Of a stretch of DNA of 64,000 bases, positions 32,429 to 43,384 are shown piece after piece; within the stretch, counting starts at the first letter, position 1; each line of letters opens with the position of its first letter. The position numbers were made by a program, and so were the translations under genes. The notes under the pieces were generated by a model. It had not been told where the DNA came from and did no database searches. It saw nothing but the letters and a program-made list of their open reading frames with translations. The stretch comes from Cladorhizidae sp. MBARI D1340-BT2 (taxonomy: Eukaryota; Porifera; Demospongiae; Poecilosclerida; Cladorhizidae): the NCBI GenBank assembly GCA_028752905.1, contig JAQNBH010000010.1, forward strand, positions 21,890,570-21,954,569, in the 5' to 3' direction.

Positions 32429-33458
32429 AGATATGGTGCGTTTGAATGCAGACTACAGCATCTTTGAAAATGCCATTTTAGTATATCCATTATTGAAGGA
32501 AGCATTACAGAGTGGGCTTGTGTCTATGGAAGTGTGGAATACAAATGCTAACATATTCTCAGAGTTTAAATAGCAAGACTTGCAGCTATATATGCATATT
32601 ATATGTACATGTTTAAATTGCTAAGTTTGTCACAATACACACTTTTAGAGCACACCACAAAAAGGTGTGAACTGCATACTGACTAATGGGATTGTCGCAC
32701 ACATAGAGTAATGAAACATTATAACATGTTGGCAAAGGCATAAAACTTTATTTTTAATGAGTCGATGAACAAAATATGATGAGCAAATAAATGCTGAACC
32801 AGCAATAATTATGGTATCACTATCCCATTTACAAATGTTGAAGAATCACAGCTAGAAATGTCAAAAATACTGACTTGGTAATGCATCTTTGAAAATGCCA
32901 TTTTAGTATATCCATTATTGAAGGAAGCATTACAGAGTGGGCTTGTGTCTATGGAAGTGTGGAATACAAATGCTAACATATTCTCAGAGTTTAAATAGCA
33001 AGACTTGCAGCTATATATGCATATTATATGTACATGTTTAAATTGCTAAGTTTGTCACAATACACACTTTTAGAGCACACCACAAAAAGGTGTGAACTGC
33101 ATACTGACTAATGGGATTGTCGCACACATAGAGTAAATGAAACATTATAACATGTTGGCAAATGCATAAAACTTTATTTTTAATGAGTCGATGAACAAAA
33201 TATGATGAGCAAATAAATGCTGAACCAGCAATAATTATGGTATCACTATCCCATTTACAAATGTTGAAGAATCACAGCTAGAAATGTCAAAAATACTGAC
33301 TTGGTAATGCAAGTGGCAGTCAACCACAAGCATGTTACATCTTCATGACTTGTGGTTCCATAGACACAAGCCCACTCTGTAATGCTTCCTTCAATAATGG
33401 ATATACTAAAATGGCATTTTCAAAGATGCTGTAGTCTGCATTCAAACGCACCATATCT
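32429..33458. mobile_element. Foldback/MITE-like element with 103-bp terminal inverted repeats
   Basis: 32429-32531 (starting AGATATGGTGCGTTTGAATG) is the reverse complement of 33356-33458 (ending CACCATATCT). Both ends are about 103 bp with few or no mismatches. Between them a 425-bp segment occurs twice in direct tandem (32458-32882 and 32883-33308), the first copy overlapping the left terminal repeat. No coding sequence inside. No clear target-site duplication, so the superfamily is undetermined. The decayed hAT-type transposase to its right may be unrelated. Confidence 0.85.
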
Positions 33459-33479
33459 TTCCTCCTCTAGCCTTCATCT

Positions 33480-34330
33480 GGAATAACCCTGGAGCTAATT
33501 ATTACACAACCCATGACTAGCTTCACACTCGAGCAAAGGCTACTCTGAAAGAGTTACAGTTTACACACAAACTGCCAATGGAAGATTCAATGGCATTTAT
33601 GGATCAGATGGAGAGTGGTCACTTATCTCTTAACAACCCGAGCACCAAGCCTCAGATAGAATCCAAAAGAACTGAGCTCTCTTGAAATCTTTTTTAAAGG
33701 TCTGTAATATTCTGTGGAAAAAAATATTGCTTTTAGAGGAAATAGTGAATCTGTCAATCCTGCTAGTTCCATTATTTTTCAGCAAACCCTGGAAAATTTC
33801 AAGCACTTCTTCGGTTTCAGATTGAGTCAGGGGATGTAATTTTGAAGGAGAATTTTGCTAATGGACCCCAAAATGTACAATATCCAGCCTCATTGATTCA
33901 GAATGACCTGATTGCTGCTATTGGAAAGACAATCCAACAGAAAGTAGTGGCAAGAAGTAAAAGCTTCTAAAACATTTGACATCTCTGCTGATGAAACAAC
34001 AGATTCAGCCAACAAGGAACTAATCATCAGATTCACTGATTGTGATAGACTGATCCATGAAGAATTTATAGAATTTGTGCATTGTGACACTGGCACTACA
34101 ATAGCTGACAAGATGAAGCTCATAAACTTGATCTCAATGGACAAGGATATGATGGAGCTCAGCATGTCTGGTAAGTCACACAGGACGGCAGCAATCATTC
34201 GAAATGATTTTCGCAAAGCATTGTATGTCCCTTTGCTGCTCATGCACTTAATCTATGTGTGGTTGCTGCATGCATGGTACAGGTATAGAACAGTGACAGA
34301 GGTCGGTCTCTTTTTTTTCAACTGTTCTCT
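33480..34330 (+). pseudogene. hAT / ZMYM1-like (DUF4371) transposase-derived pseudogene
   Basis: Across shifting plus frames: LLRFRIESGDVILKENFANG, ASLIQNDLIAAIGKTIQQKV, then FDISADETTDSANKELIIRF, EEFIEFVHCDTGTT, HRTAAIIRNDFRKALYV. This order matches the DUF4371 region of ZMYM1-like proteins and hAT transposases, including the first catalytic Asp in the ADET segment. The hydrophobic tract after ALYV looks like a frameshifted version of the usual Cys/His-rich segment. Stops and at least two frameshifts are present. The C-terminal dimerisation domain was not found. Confidence 0.75.
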
Positions 34331-35784
34331 GAAACAGCAATAAGAATTGGAAAAACACATAGCAAATTTAAGTTGTCCAAACATATTAAAAAAAACTAGT
34401 TAATTTATGCTAGACCCATTGGGTTGCTCGGATAGCTCCTGCAACCTATAATATGTGTTTGTGGCCATGCAGGATTCTGCAAGGACATTGCTGTGTTTAG
34501 TTGTGTCTATAAAAAGGCTCTACTCATGTCTGTTGGGTCCTCTACACTCTATTCTGTGCATATCCTTAGTTATCTCTTAGTGCTATATAGCTGAGTCTGC
34601 CAAACTGAGTTGTGTTAGGTCTTCATTGCTACTGTATATAATAATAAGTTGACTACATTATTGCTACCTTTGAAACCTTGGCGACGAGTATGTGTATATA
34701 GTACACCTAGAAATAATTATAGATGATTAATTCCCCCTGATCTGATGCTATTCTTTCTGCTACGCCATGTTGGCAGAAGAGAGAAAACAGGAGGTCTGCC
34801 ACACCCAGTGCAGCAGTGGAGCATCTTCAGGCCAACTTAGAGAAATAATCAGTGGCATTGATGAGTATTTGTTGCTCTTGTAGGTTCTGGAAGTGGACTA
34901 CTAATAATTTACATTTAATATACTATATGCCATAGCATACTGAGTTACATGTATAAGCATATGGTATTAATGAGGGTGGGTTGCAGTTTCAACTAGCAAT
35001 AGACAATCCTTTTAATAGAGACCTAGCCCTACCCCCTTGCCCTAGCAGGTGAGGGCAGATATATAGCTAGTCTCCAAGGATTAATTCACAGGGCGAATAA
35101 GATGTCAGAGCTTGTCCTAACCTTCATGGTCACTGTTGTATTGTTATTTCTCCACGTACAGTCTATTAATGATCATTTACCTGGGGTTTTAGATTATTAT
35201 TATTATTTTTAAGTTTATTTTATAGTTTCCCGGGAAAGCAACAAATTTGCTAGCAAACTTTTGATGTGCACAAGTCCCACAAGCTCTGATGGATAGCTAG
35301 TGGTCAACTGTGATGCTTAGCAAATAAACCACCGCTACTAGTTGTATACTAAAAATCACTATTTTTTATTGGCTGTCTCTATTTATCTTGCAAAAAGTTT
35401 TACGAACGATAGCAGATCCAAATCCAAAACACAGATCCAAAACACTCCCACTGAAATTCATGTAATCAATAACTCGCCGTGCATTCGTTTTGGTGCCATA
35501 TATGGTGCTTATCACATCCAATCTGTTTATGTATATAGTTATGCTAAAGGTAATAATGAAATCACAAATCTCTAATGCAGACAAATGAATTAACATTTCA
35601 CTTCAAAGGTCTGGGATAGAAAGAACAGGGTGGAGAAAGGCCACAGAGAACTGGGTGTCACTACGCCTTCACCATTCAGCATATTTTTGAATTATCAACA
35701 GGATGCTACTTGCCTAGCTGCAGAAGCTCAGAATTGGGATTAGCAAACTGCTACTTTGTGAGGTAACTATTTATTGAAGGCTCC
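34331..35784. other. Unassigned sequence
   Basis: No recognised gene. Paired open frames at 35342-35596 on both strands have no domain. Confidence 0.4.
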
Positions 35785-36175
35785 AGTGCAGCTACACCCA
35801 AGGCCAGACCCTTTACCAGTGCAGCTACACCTAGGGCCAGACCCTTTACCAGTGCAGCTATATACACCTAGGGCCAGACCCTTTACCAGTGCATCTATAT
35901 ACACCTAGGGCCAGACCCTTTACCAGTGCAGCTACACCTAGGGCCAGACCCTTTACCAGTGCAGCTATATACACCTAGGGCCAGACCCTTTACCAGTGCA
36001 GCTACACCTAGGGCCAGACCCTTTACCAGTGCAGCTATATACACCTAGGGCCAGACCCTTTACCAGTGCAGCTACACCTAGGGCCAGACCCTTTACCAGT
36101 GCAGCTACACCTAAGGCCAGACCCTTTACCAGTGCAGCTACAGCCTCCCCTGTCATGGCCCAGACCCTTTACCAG
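35785..36175. repeat. Minisatellite, 33-39 bp unit, about 11 copies
   Basis: The unit is CAGCTACACCTAGGGCCAGA plus CCCTTTACCAGTG. A longer form has CTATATACACC in place of CTACACC, and the two forms alternate. It contains GACCCTTTACC, the complement of a word found singly elsewhere in the window. Confidence 0.93.
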
Positions 36176-36289
36176 GGTCTAACCAGCGTCAATACTCCAC
36201 CTTCAATCACATCAAATGATGTGTGAAAAGAATTCTTGTTGCCATTCTCGTCACACTTGTTTCTCTTTCAGATCAGAATTTACTTCCGT

Positions 36290-36640
36290 TTATATACTTC
36301 CATGGCTGTAACGAAATGGAGCTGACCTGATACCAGATACAAGATTGGGCCGAGTATGATTAAACTAAGCCATCTTTTATTTGCTACAGCTACCACCCAA
36401 ACAAATTAGACCCCCCATCTAACAGGAGCAATGATTACAAGCCCCCAGGATCTATACCAAACTGTTGAACCAACCATATGCTAAGATGCAGGCATTCAAG
36501 CTTTCCTTTGTGCCTGGCTCTGTCACCTTGTGGAACAACTTAACTCAAGAAGCTCTAGAGACCCATTCACTCATCACTTTCAAACACTACATTGCACCTT
36601 TGTTCTTGATCATAACTCATAACCAGGGTGCCTTAACATT
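36290..36640 (+). pseudogene. Second LINE 3'-end fragment (RT C-terminal tail)
   Basis: Plus strand gives KMQAFKLSFVPGSVTLWNNL followed by ETHSLITFKHYI. An aromatic-F-x-P-x-x-[IV]-x-x-WN-x-L stretch followed by a Ser-Leu-x-x-F-K segment is the standard C-terminal tail of many animal LINE reverse transcriptases. Upstream in another frame YHPNKLDPPSN fits the part before it. Different family from the fragment at 31640-32345, and on the opposite strand. Confidence 0.65.
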
Positions 36641-37254
36641 AGCAGACTTTGCTATTTGTGTATGTATTTCCTATAATTATATATATACATACAAAAGCCA
36701 TTCAGGTCTGCACAACACAAGTTGTAATTAGTGACAACAGAGTAGATACCAACTTTACAGTAGAGTAACGTTACCTAGTGCCTCTCGTTCACTTAAAACT
36801 AATTATGTACCAATCACTACCAACATGGCATAAGATAAAAGAGTCTTGCTGCACAGTACATACGACAGGTGTACCACTATAAATCTTCCTCCCCCCCTTC
36901 TCCCCCACCCCCTGCCGCGGCTGTGTATAATTATTGTGACACCTCCAGACCAAAGCTCAGGAAGGTAAAGGGTCACCAATGCCAGACGAGGAATTGAAAT
37001 CATTTTTAGCAACAATATCCCATGATGATGAATAAGCTTGCAGTGGCATGTGATGATACTTGATGATGAAGCAAAATGCATACGAGGATAAAATGATAAA
37101 TAGATGTATATATATATATATATACATTGTATATACATTGGTACATATGTACTAAAATCTGCTATATACAAAACAATACACATGATATATTATGTAGGGA
37201 GAATGGAGTTCATTGAGGAGTATGGTAGATATATAAGTATGTGAAATAAAGAAT
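36641..37254. other. 3' flank of the Dixin-like gene, no canonical polyadenylation signal found
   Basis: Holds a C-rich run (36890-36915) and a TA dinucleotide run (about 37106-37125). I found no minus-strand AATAAA close to the stop codon, so the 3' untranslated region cannot be delimited. Confidence 0.4.
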
Positions 37255-37444
37255 TCATTTGCTCAGTCCTTTTTCAGACACCCATACATGGATTTTTCCT
37301 TTCCACATCGGTAGGAACTGATCATCGGATCTTATTTCTTCCTTCACCACTCCACAATCCGGATCCTCAGTCTTGAAGTAGAATCGGAATGAGCCCTGGC
37401 GATCAAACACCGTCTTGAAATCTCTCAGCATGATTCCGTTAGAC
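37255..37444 (-). CDS. Dixin-like gene, last coding exon (DIX domain, C-terminal two thirds)
   Basis: Acceptor TTTCTCTCCCAG precedes 37444; the exon is 190 nt: one base completing a Lys codon, 62 codons, then TGA. It reads MLRDFKTVFDRQGSFRFYF, DPDCGVVKEEIRSDDQFLP and WKGKIHVWV. This is the core of a DIX domain, which self-assembles head to tail in Wnt/beta-catenin signalosomes. Compared with Dishevelled and Axin, the MWKGKI...WV ending and the coiled coil upstream fit Dixin (DIXDC1/Ccd1) best, though the gene symbol is not assured. Joined in phase to the exon ending at 38916. A decayed copy lies at 19598-19800. Confidence 0.9.
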
Positions 37445-37739
37445 CTGGGAGAGAAAGATAGACAACTGATGGTCGAGGATCCTTGCACTCAACGTTATAA
37501 ATACTGTATATAGTAATTCCTGAAAGTGGACATCAAACCTGTAGTTCATGAGCTCCAGGGCCCAAACCATCTGGCCCAATGAAATCACAAGCGACTAGCC
37601 AAATTAGTGAAAGCAACTCGAACAAGAAACAAATAAAGATGAAGGAAATAAATAAAGAAAGAGAGATTGATGGCAGGATCAACTAGCAAATCACTTTTTT
37701 ATCGACTTTGGAACCGATGAAAGACGGAGAAAAAGAGGA

Positions 37740-38815
37740 ACCCCCCCCCCTTAAAGAGGAACCTCCCCTCCTCTTAAAGACGAACTCCAACCCTTAAAGA
37801 GGAACCTCTAACCCCTTGAAGATGAACTCCACCCCCTTAAAGAGGAACCTCCTCTCCCCTTAAAGATGAACTCCACCCGCTTAAAGACGAACTCCACCCC
37901 TTAAAGAGGAACCTCCAACCCCTTGAAGATGAACTCCACCCCCTTAAAGAGGAACCTCCCCTCACCTTAAAGATGAACTCCACCCGCGTAAAGATGAACT
38001 CCACCCGCATAAGGACGAACTCCACCCCTTAAAGAGGAACTCCAACCCCTTGAAGATGAACTCCACCCCCTTAAAGAGGAACCTCCCCTCCATTAAAGAT
38101 TAACTCCACCCCCTTAAAGAGGAACCTCCCCTCCCCTTAAAGTCGAACTCCACCCCTTTAAAGAGGAACCTCCCCTCCCCTCAAAGAGGAACCTCCACCC
38201 CCTTAAAGACGAACTCCACCCCCTCAAAGAGGAACCTTCCCTCCCCTTAAAGATGAACTCCACCCCCTCAAACCGGAACCTCCCCGCCCCTTAAGACGAA
38301 CTCCACCCCCTCAAAGAGGAACCTCCACCCCCTTAAAGAGGAACCTCCCCTCCCCTTAAAGATTAACTCCGCCCCCTCAAAGAGGAACCCCCCTCCCCTT
38401 AAAGACAAACTCTACCCCCTTAAAGAGGAACCTCCTCTTCACTTAAAGACAAACTCCACCCCCTTAAAGAGGAACCTCCCCTCCCCTTAAAGAGGAACCT
38501 CCCCTTCCCTTAAAGACAAACTCCACCCCTTAAAGACGCACTCCACCCCTTAAAGAGGAGCCTCCACCCCCTTAAAGAGGAACCTCCCCTCCCCTCAAAG
38601 AGGAACCTCGCCTCCCCTTAAAATGAACCCCGCCCCCTCAAAGAGGAACTGCTCCTACCGTTAAAGACAAACTCCACCCCTTAAGACGAACTCCACCCCA
38701 TCAAAGAGGAACCTCCCCTCCCCTTAAAGAGGAACCTCCACACCCCTTCAAGATTAACTCCACCCCCTTGAAGATGAACTCCACCCCCTTAAAGAGGAAC
38801 CTCCCTTACCTTCTT
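37740..38815. repeat. C-rich intronic minisatellite, about 18-21 bp half-units
   Basis: Alternating half-units AAAGAGGAACCTCCCCTCCC and AAAGACGAACTCCACCCC (with GATGAACTCC variants), about 54 half-units. It lies within the intron between the last two coding exons of the Dixin-like gene (37445-38915). Strongly strand-asymmetric: almost no G-rich triplets on the top strand. Confidence 0.95.
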
Positions 38816-38915
38816 CCCCACAAAACACACACAACAATAACAAGAGCAAAAACGTAATTCTGACATTGAAGAATTAACACCCAAACTATCCCAATACTAA
38901 CAATATGACACTTAC

Positions 38916-39586
38916 TTGCAAGGTACTAAGGTCACATATGGAGTCTCTGTCTTATCACTCAGCATGTAACAAAACACCTTGGTGACATCACTTTCTGCCA
39001 TACCTCCAGGAGTATCAGTGGGTACAGCCTGGTGCACAAGGTCACCACCACCTCCCCCTAATCCACCAAGTGATGTATTGTGTGTTGAATGTTTCTCTCT
39101 GTGCCTCCTGCCACGGCGGTCTTTATCCAACCGCTCCCGATGGTGCTGGTCCTCTCCATCTCTCTGCCTCCTTCGCTTGCCCGTGGGAGAACACACCCTC
39201 TCCATTGCCCGACTGATGAGATCCGATATTGTCTGCTCAAGTGCATCCAGAAGTCGTTGCTGATGATCCTGAGGAGCTAAGCTGGTTCGAAGCTGACTGA
39301 GACACCCGCGGACACTGTCCACATCTTCGGGTGAAATGTTCCTAGACTTGTCATACTGCATGTCGGTCATTTTGTCTTCAAGATAAGTGATACGACGCTC
39401 ACGGCTAGACAGTTTCCCTTGTAGTGCGCCCTCCAATTCCACGTGCCTAGAGAGGTCTTCCTTCATGGCATCTAGCACTGCAGTGAGTTCCAATTCAGCA
39501 TCTTCTTTATCCTTCAACTTGCTGGATATTTTATCAAGTTCCGTGAGATTGGCTTCTGTGTTGTCCTTGACGAGCTCCAGTTCTCC
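38916..39586 (-). CDS. Dixin-like gene, exon with coiled coil, basic linker and start of DIX domain
   Basis: Acceptor CACCATTACACAG before 39586 and donor GTAAGTGTC after 38916; 671 nt, entered in phase 0 and left after two bases of a Lys codon. The first ~75 residues are heptad-like (DNTEANLTELDKISSKLKDK, GKLSSRERRITYLEDKMTDM), predicting a coiled coil. After a helical Leu-rich stretch (LLDALEQTISDLISRAMERV) comes a very basic Arg/Lys/His linker (GKRRRQRDGEDQHHRERLDK) and a Gly run. DVTKVFCYML...TPYVTLVPCK is the first strand pair of the DIX domain. Dixin has this order: coiled coil, then DIX at the C-terminus. The basic linker could be a nuclear-targeting or actin-binding segment; that is inference. 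Confidence 0.9.
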
Positions 39587-40031
39587 CTGTGTAATGGTGC
39601 ACAGTAGGAAGTATAAATTAACATGTGCAAATTGATTTAACAAAAAAAACACAAAAAATTTGAAGAAGACATCCAAAGAATGACAAAAGTTGTTGCAAGA
39701 AAAAGCGCTTACCATCAAAAAGCAAGGCTACACCCTTTTAAATATCTTAATCTGAATAATTTACATGCACAAGCTGTGGGGTGCAGAATGCGTCACAAGG
39801 ATGAGGGGGAAAATGAAAACCCATTTGCAGAATACACCCACCCACCCCGACTGCTCAATATGTTGCCGAGTTCTAAACTATGTACAGCAAGATGAAGTTC
39901 AAAGATTAGGTGAGTAAGTTGACCTTACAAGAGCTAGCACCTGTAATCACACACATGTCCATATATATATATATGTACTTGGGATAAACTTGGTAAGGGA
40001 TTTTGTTAAAGAAACAAGCGACATCTTATAC

Positions 40032-40151
40032 CTGATGTTGCCAAGTGCACCACTCAATGTCGGAGGTCGTACGGTCTCCCACTTCGCTCTTCCCAAGACT
40101 AGCAGTAACTCTTCCTAGAAGCTGCTGCTTGATCACTGTATGCTTCCATCT
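40032..40151 (-). CDS. Dixin-like gene, candidate 40-codon exon
   Basis: Acceptor-like CTCGCAG before 40151 and donor GTATAAG after 40032; exactly 120 nt, phase 0 at both ends, matching the phase-0 start of the next exon at 39586. It reads RWKHTVIKQQLLGRVTASLG then DIEWCTWQHQ. No stop in frame. Composition is protein-like, with heptad-compatible residues at the start. Exon status is inferred from splice signals, phase and position. An alternative acceptor (CATACAG, 13 bases downstream) would change phase. Confidence 0.6.
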
Positions 40152-40583
40152 CTGCGAGCTACAGGAGGACCAGCCTCAAAGACAGTAGGTGAACGAAAAG
40201 CTTGGCGTGTATACTACTCAACACGAGGTCAAGAGTTTGTGGGATTATTACTTAATGAATCTCATTGCAGCAATTTCTATACCGTACTAGACGCACGTAC
40301 CACAGAATGCCCACTCAATACAGGGCACTGCCTCATACAAGCTAATATGTGATACGCAAGCCACGAACCTCGAAGGTCACTATTTTGGTTGGCCACGCTG
40401 CGGCTTGGGGTACCATCGCCAAACTTCCTACTCCCTTCACTCATTTCTTTCTCTGAAGCTTCCAAAGTGCAAGATGCAAGGTGGATATTTTCAATTACAC
40501 ACCAAATTAAATCTTCGGTTTACATTTCACCCGCATGGCTGGCTTAATGTGCGCCATACAGTATGTGTTAGCCAGAATGATAA
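40152..40583. other. Intronic sequence, nothing recognised
   Basis: Lies inside the putative intron upstream (in gene orientation) of the 40-codon exon. No additional exon with good splice sites found. Confidence 0.35.
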
Positions 40584-40760
40584 AATATATTTAAAAAACT
40601 AACAGAAAAATACGTAGAAAATGGCATAGCTCTAGATAAAAATTGGTTTAGAAAGTTTAGAAAGCTAAGTGCAGAAATTAATGAAATTAAGAAAAGTATC
40701 ACATTAAAAGCTCCAAGTAATTTTATAAAATATTTTATTGAAGATAGATTTATGTCAAAC
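40584..40760 (+). other. AT-rich open, protein-like fragment of unknown origin
   Basis: The plus strand is open for 59 codons up to the TTAA site, reading YVENGIALDKNWFRKFRKLS, EIKKSITLKAPSNFIKYFIE and DRFMSNL. Composition (Lys, Phe, Ile, Asn) and over 70% A+T differ from the flanks. The frame happens to stay open through the adjacent MITE to 40949. No start codon context or family recognised; it may be a relic of a foreign or transposon gene, or chance. Confidence 0.3.
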
Positions 40761-40973
40761 TTAACTCTTAGAGCCCCTAGCAGCCGGTTTTTCGGCCGAT
40801 ATGTAGAGGCGTATATACCCGAGCGGCCGATATTTCGGGCGGGGATATCCCCTTTTTTTCTTCTTTTTTCCCCTTCATTATCAATAAATATAATCAACTT
40901 GGAAATTTTTGTTCCTCCAGGACCATGGGGGGGGGCATGCCCATGTTAGGGAGCATAGGGTTCTAAGGGTTAA
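40761..40973. mobile_element. piggyBac-type MITE, 205 bp, TTAA target duplications
   Basis: TTAA at 40761-40764 and 40970-40973 flank a segment whose ends read CTCTTAGAGCCCCTAG on the left and, in reverse complement, CCCTTAGAACCCTATG on the right. TTAA duplications with ends beginning C-C/T-C are the hallmark of piggyBac elements. It is non-autonomous: no transposase. It sits in an intron of the Dixin-like gene. Confidence 0.65.
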
Positions 40974-41174
40974 TACAAGCCTTTAAGCTGGTTGGTTTTA
41001 AGATCGGTGGTGTCGAGTGCTAAATAGCAAATAATTAGCGTGTTCTTAATATATAATGTGAAAACATGCCCAGAATTTTATCATTATAATTTTTAAGGTA
41101 AGGTGATCATAGTTAGCTGCAATGAACAGAGCACTGGTCTTCAAATTTGGATACTGGTACTCAACTCTAGTATC

Positions 41175-41330
41175 CTCACAGCAGGTGAGGCTCAGTTGAA
41201 GCTGATCCAGGCACAGGTGAGGCTCAGTTGAAGCTGCTCCAGGCACTGCCACCAGCAGGTGAGGCTCAGTTGAAGCTGCTCCTGACACTGCCACCAGCAG
41301 GTGAGGCTCAGTTGAAGCTGTTTCTGAAAC
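41175..41330. repeat. Minisatellite, about 48 bp unit, 4 copies
   Basis: The unit is CAGGTGAGGCTCAGTTGAAG followed by CTGCTCCAGGCACTGCCACCAG; the first copy is shorter. Contains CAGGTG, the complement of the CACCTG found in two other arrays of this window. Confidence 0.9.
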
Positions 41331-43384
41331 TGACAATAGCCAGAAATATTTTTGCACTTCATTTCTCTGCCGCCATGTTTATAAATTTTATATGGAAACC
41401 ATAAACACACACAAAAAAGGAACTCCAACAATCTAATTATCATTTACTTGTTACTGCTACTACATGTTGCTTGTAAAGTCAACACAATTACACAGGAAAC
41501 TATCAAAAGAAAGCACACAGAGAGACCTATCTTTTAAGCTATATATATCAAGTCCATACCATGAAGTTTACAGAATCTACGGAGCTCTAAAGTTGTAACC
41601 ACAAGTAAAAAAAAAAAAATATAAAAAAAATGCAGCTGTCCTTCCTTATGTGTAGCCACAACTTTTGTCTTTTCCATTTTCACTAAATTACACACAACTC
41701 AAGATCAATTAGTCCTAACCACTTCCCACTTAGACAGCACCTGTAGCAACCACAGTGGCTTGATTACAGCAGAAGATTTGGTCATATCATGTACATACAT
41801 GTGATTTTTAATAATTTTTAAAAGAAAATCAATGAATTTTTCAACATTCTGACTCATATACAACTGAAGCTTTTACAGATGATGAAAATTCCTGCCACCA
41901 ATTTCGACACACAAGGAAAAGTTTCATACCTAACCAAATACGAAGAAATGAAGTTGCTGAGGCTCTGTACGGCGTAAGAGGAAGGACATCAAGAACATTT
42001 GTTCTCATCATGAGCAGGAACTGTTAACAAAGTTTTCTTCACTCAAGAAAAAATGTTGATACCATAACGTCTGGTTGTTAAGCCTCTGGATGGCCAGTGC
42101 ACAACAAGCAGTTAGCTATCCCTCCCATTCTCCCTGCACACACTAATTGTTGGGTGTGGTTATGGTGGCTCGCCGAGAACCACTATCTCCATGTCCTTGA
42201 AATACAAAGTATTGATTTAGGCAAATGCAAGGCAACATGTTTTCACAAAATATAGAGGCAAGCATTTTCACAAGATATAGAGGCAAGCATTTTCACAAAA
42301 TATAGAGGCAAGCATTTTCTTAGTACTGTATGACCATGCTTACCCAACACTAGCAGCGCTTGTAGCTCCTCCTACGACGGCTATGAAGTCCTAAGTCCAT
42401 TTCCGATGAGCTCAATGATTACACGCATCCAGATCATGGAGAAGGTTAGCTACACACCCTTCACATCCAGATCATGGAGAGAGCTATTTAAAGAAACGTG
42501 TGCTTCAAGGAGTAATGTAAATCACAACGCATACATGTACTCGGGAGGCCATCGTTAGCTTCTTAACCGAAGCACTCATTGAAACACTGGACGAGAAAAG
42601 AAATTTAAGCAGATAAATCTTCGGTACATTTTATACACCCTCAGCCATCTTAGTTTACTTCTAAAGACTTTCTCCTTTATAGACTGGCCGGGGTCTTTTT
42701 CACAGGCAGATGCGAGATTATAGATTCCCATGAACTTCGTTCGTTCTTCAGTGTGGGCTGCTATGTACTTAGCTACTGGACCTACTGGTAGCCAAGGGCT
42801 AGTTTCCATGCGGGCTGAGGTAGCACGACACTAAACAACGAGACTTTTACGGTATTAATCATAACAGCCTCTTTTAGGTAAAGGGTCTCCAGGTGTATTG
42901 GTCCAGACAACATCCTTTGTTTCTGTCTCTTTCATTTGTAAGAGCTCTATGGGAACATGACGTATCTGTCCAACAATCCAGAATCAATTTCCAACAATGT
43001 GGGTGGGCTTGGCTCACCTCGCTAATAACATACGGTTTCATTTCGATGCGGCCTCCAGATTTCCACTGTATTGTCTTCTGTCAATTAAGACTCAAGGAAA
43101 TAAAGGAAGGATTATTTTTTTACGTGTCCGTCTAAACAAAATACCCTCGCTATTCTTCTCTGCCAGATTGGCAGCATCAATTGATGGAGTCCAGAGTGCC
43201 AGTGCCACAATCAAAAGGTCGAAATGGAGCAATCAGCTAAATAAACTTGTGTACATTAATGTACATTAATGTAACACAGCATGATTCCTGAGCCCATAAT
43301 GCGGAGGAAAGTCCTTTAAAATTATTTATCTTTCAATTAAAGGATACAAGTGTCAACATATGTCAACATAAACAGTTATACCTT
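41331..43384. other. Intronic sequence with minor repeats
   Basis: No exon I can support. Small features: a 27-bp unit (TTTTCACAAAATATAGAGGC plus AAGCA) three times at 42238-42320, and the word CATCCAGATCATGGAGA at 42426 and 42465. The open frame at 42576-42809 (-) is uninterrupted but has no domain. Around 41880-42030 the plus strand has a protein-like stretch (QIRRNEVAEALYGVRG) of unknown origin. Confidence 0.4.

Noticed and set aside
37255..39718. Axin or Dishevelled as the identity of the DIX gene
   Set aside because: No RGS, PDZ or DEP signature on visible exons; coiled coil directly before a C-terminal DIX fits Dixin better, although the N-terminal half is not in view.
42130..42420. 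Further minus-strand exons between 40151 and 44698
   Set aside because: Candidate acceptors near 42200 and a donor near 42350 lead to stops within a few codons; no consistent phase.
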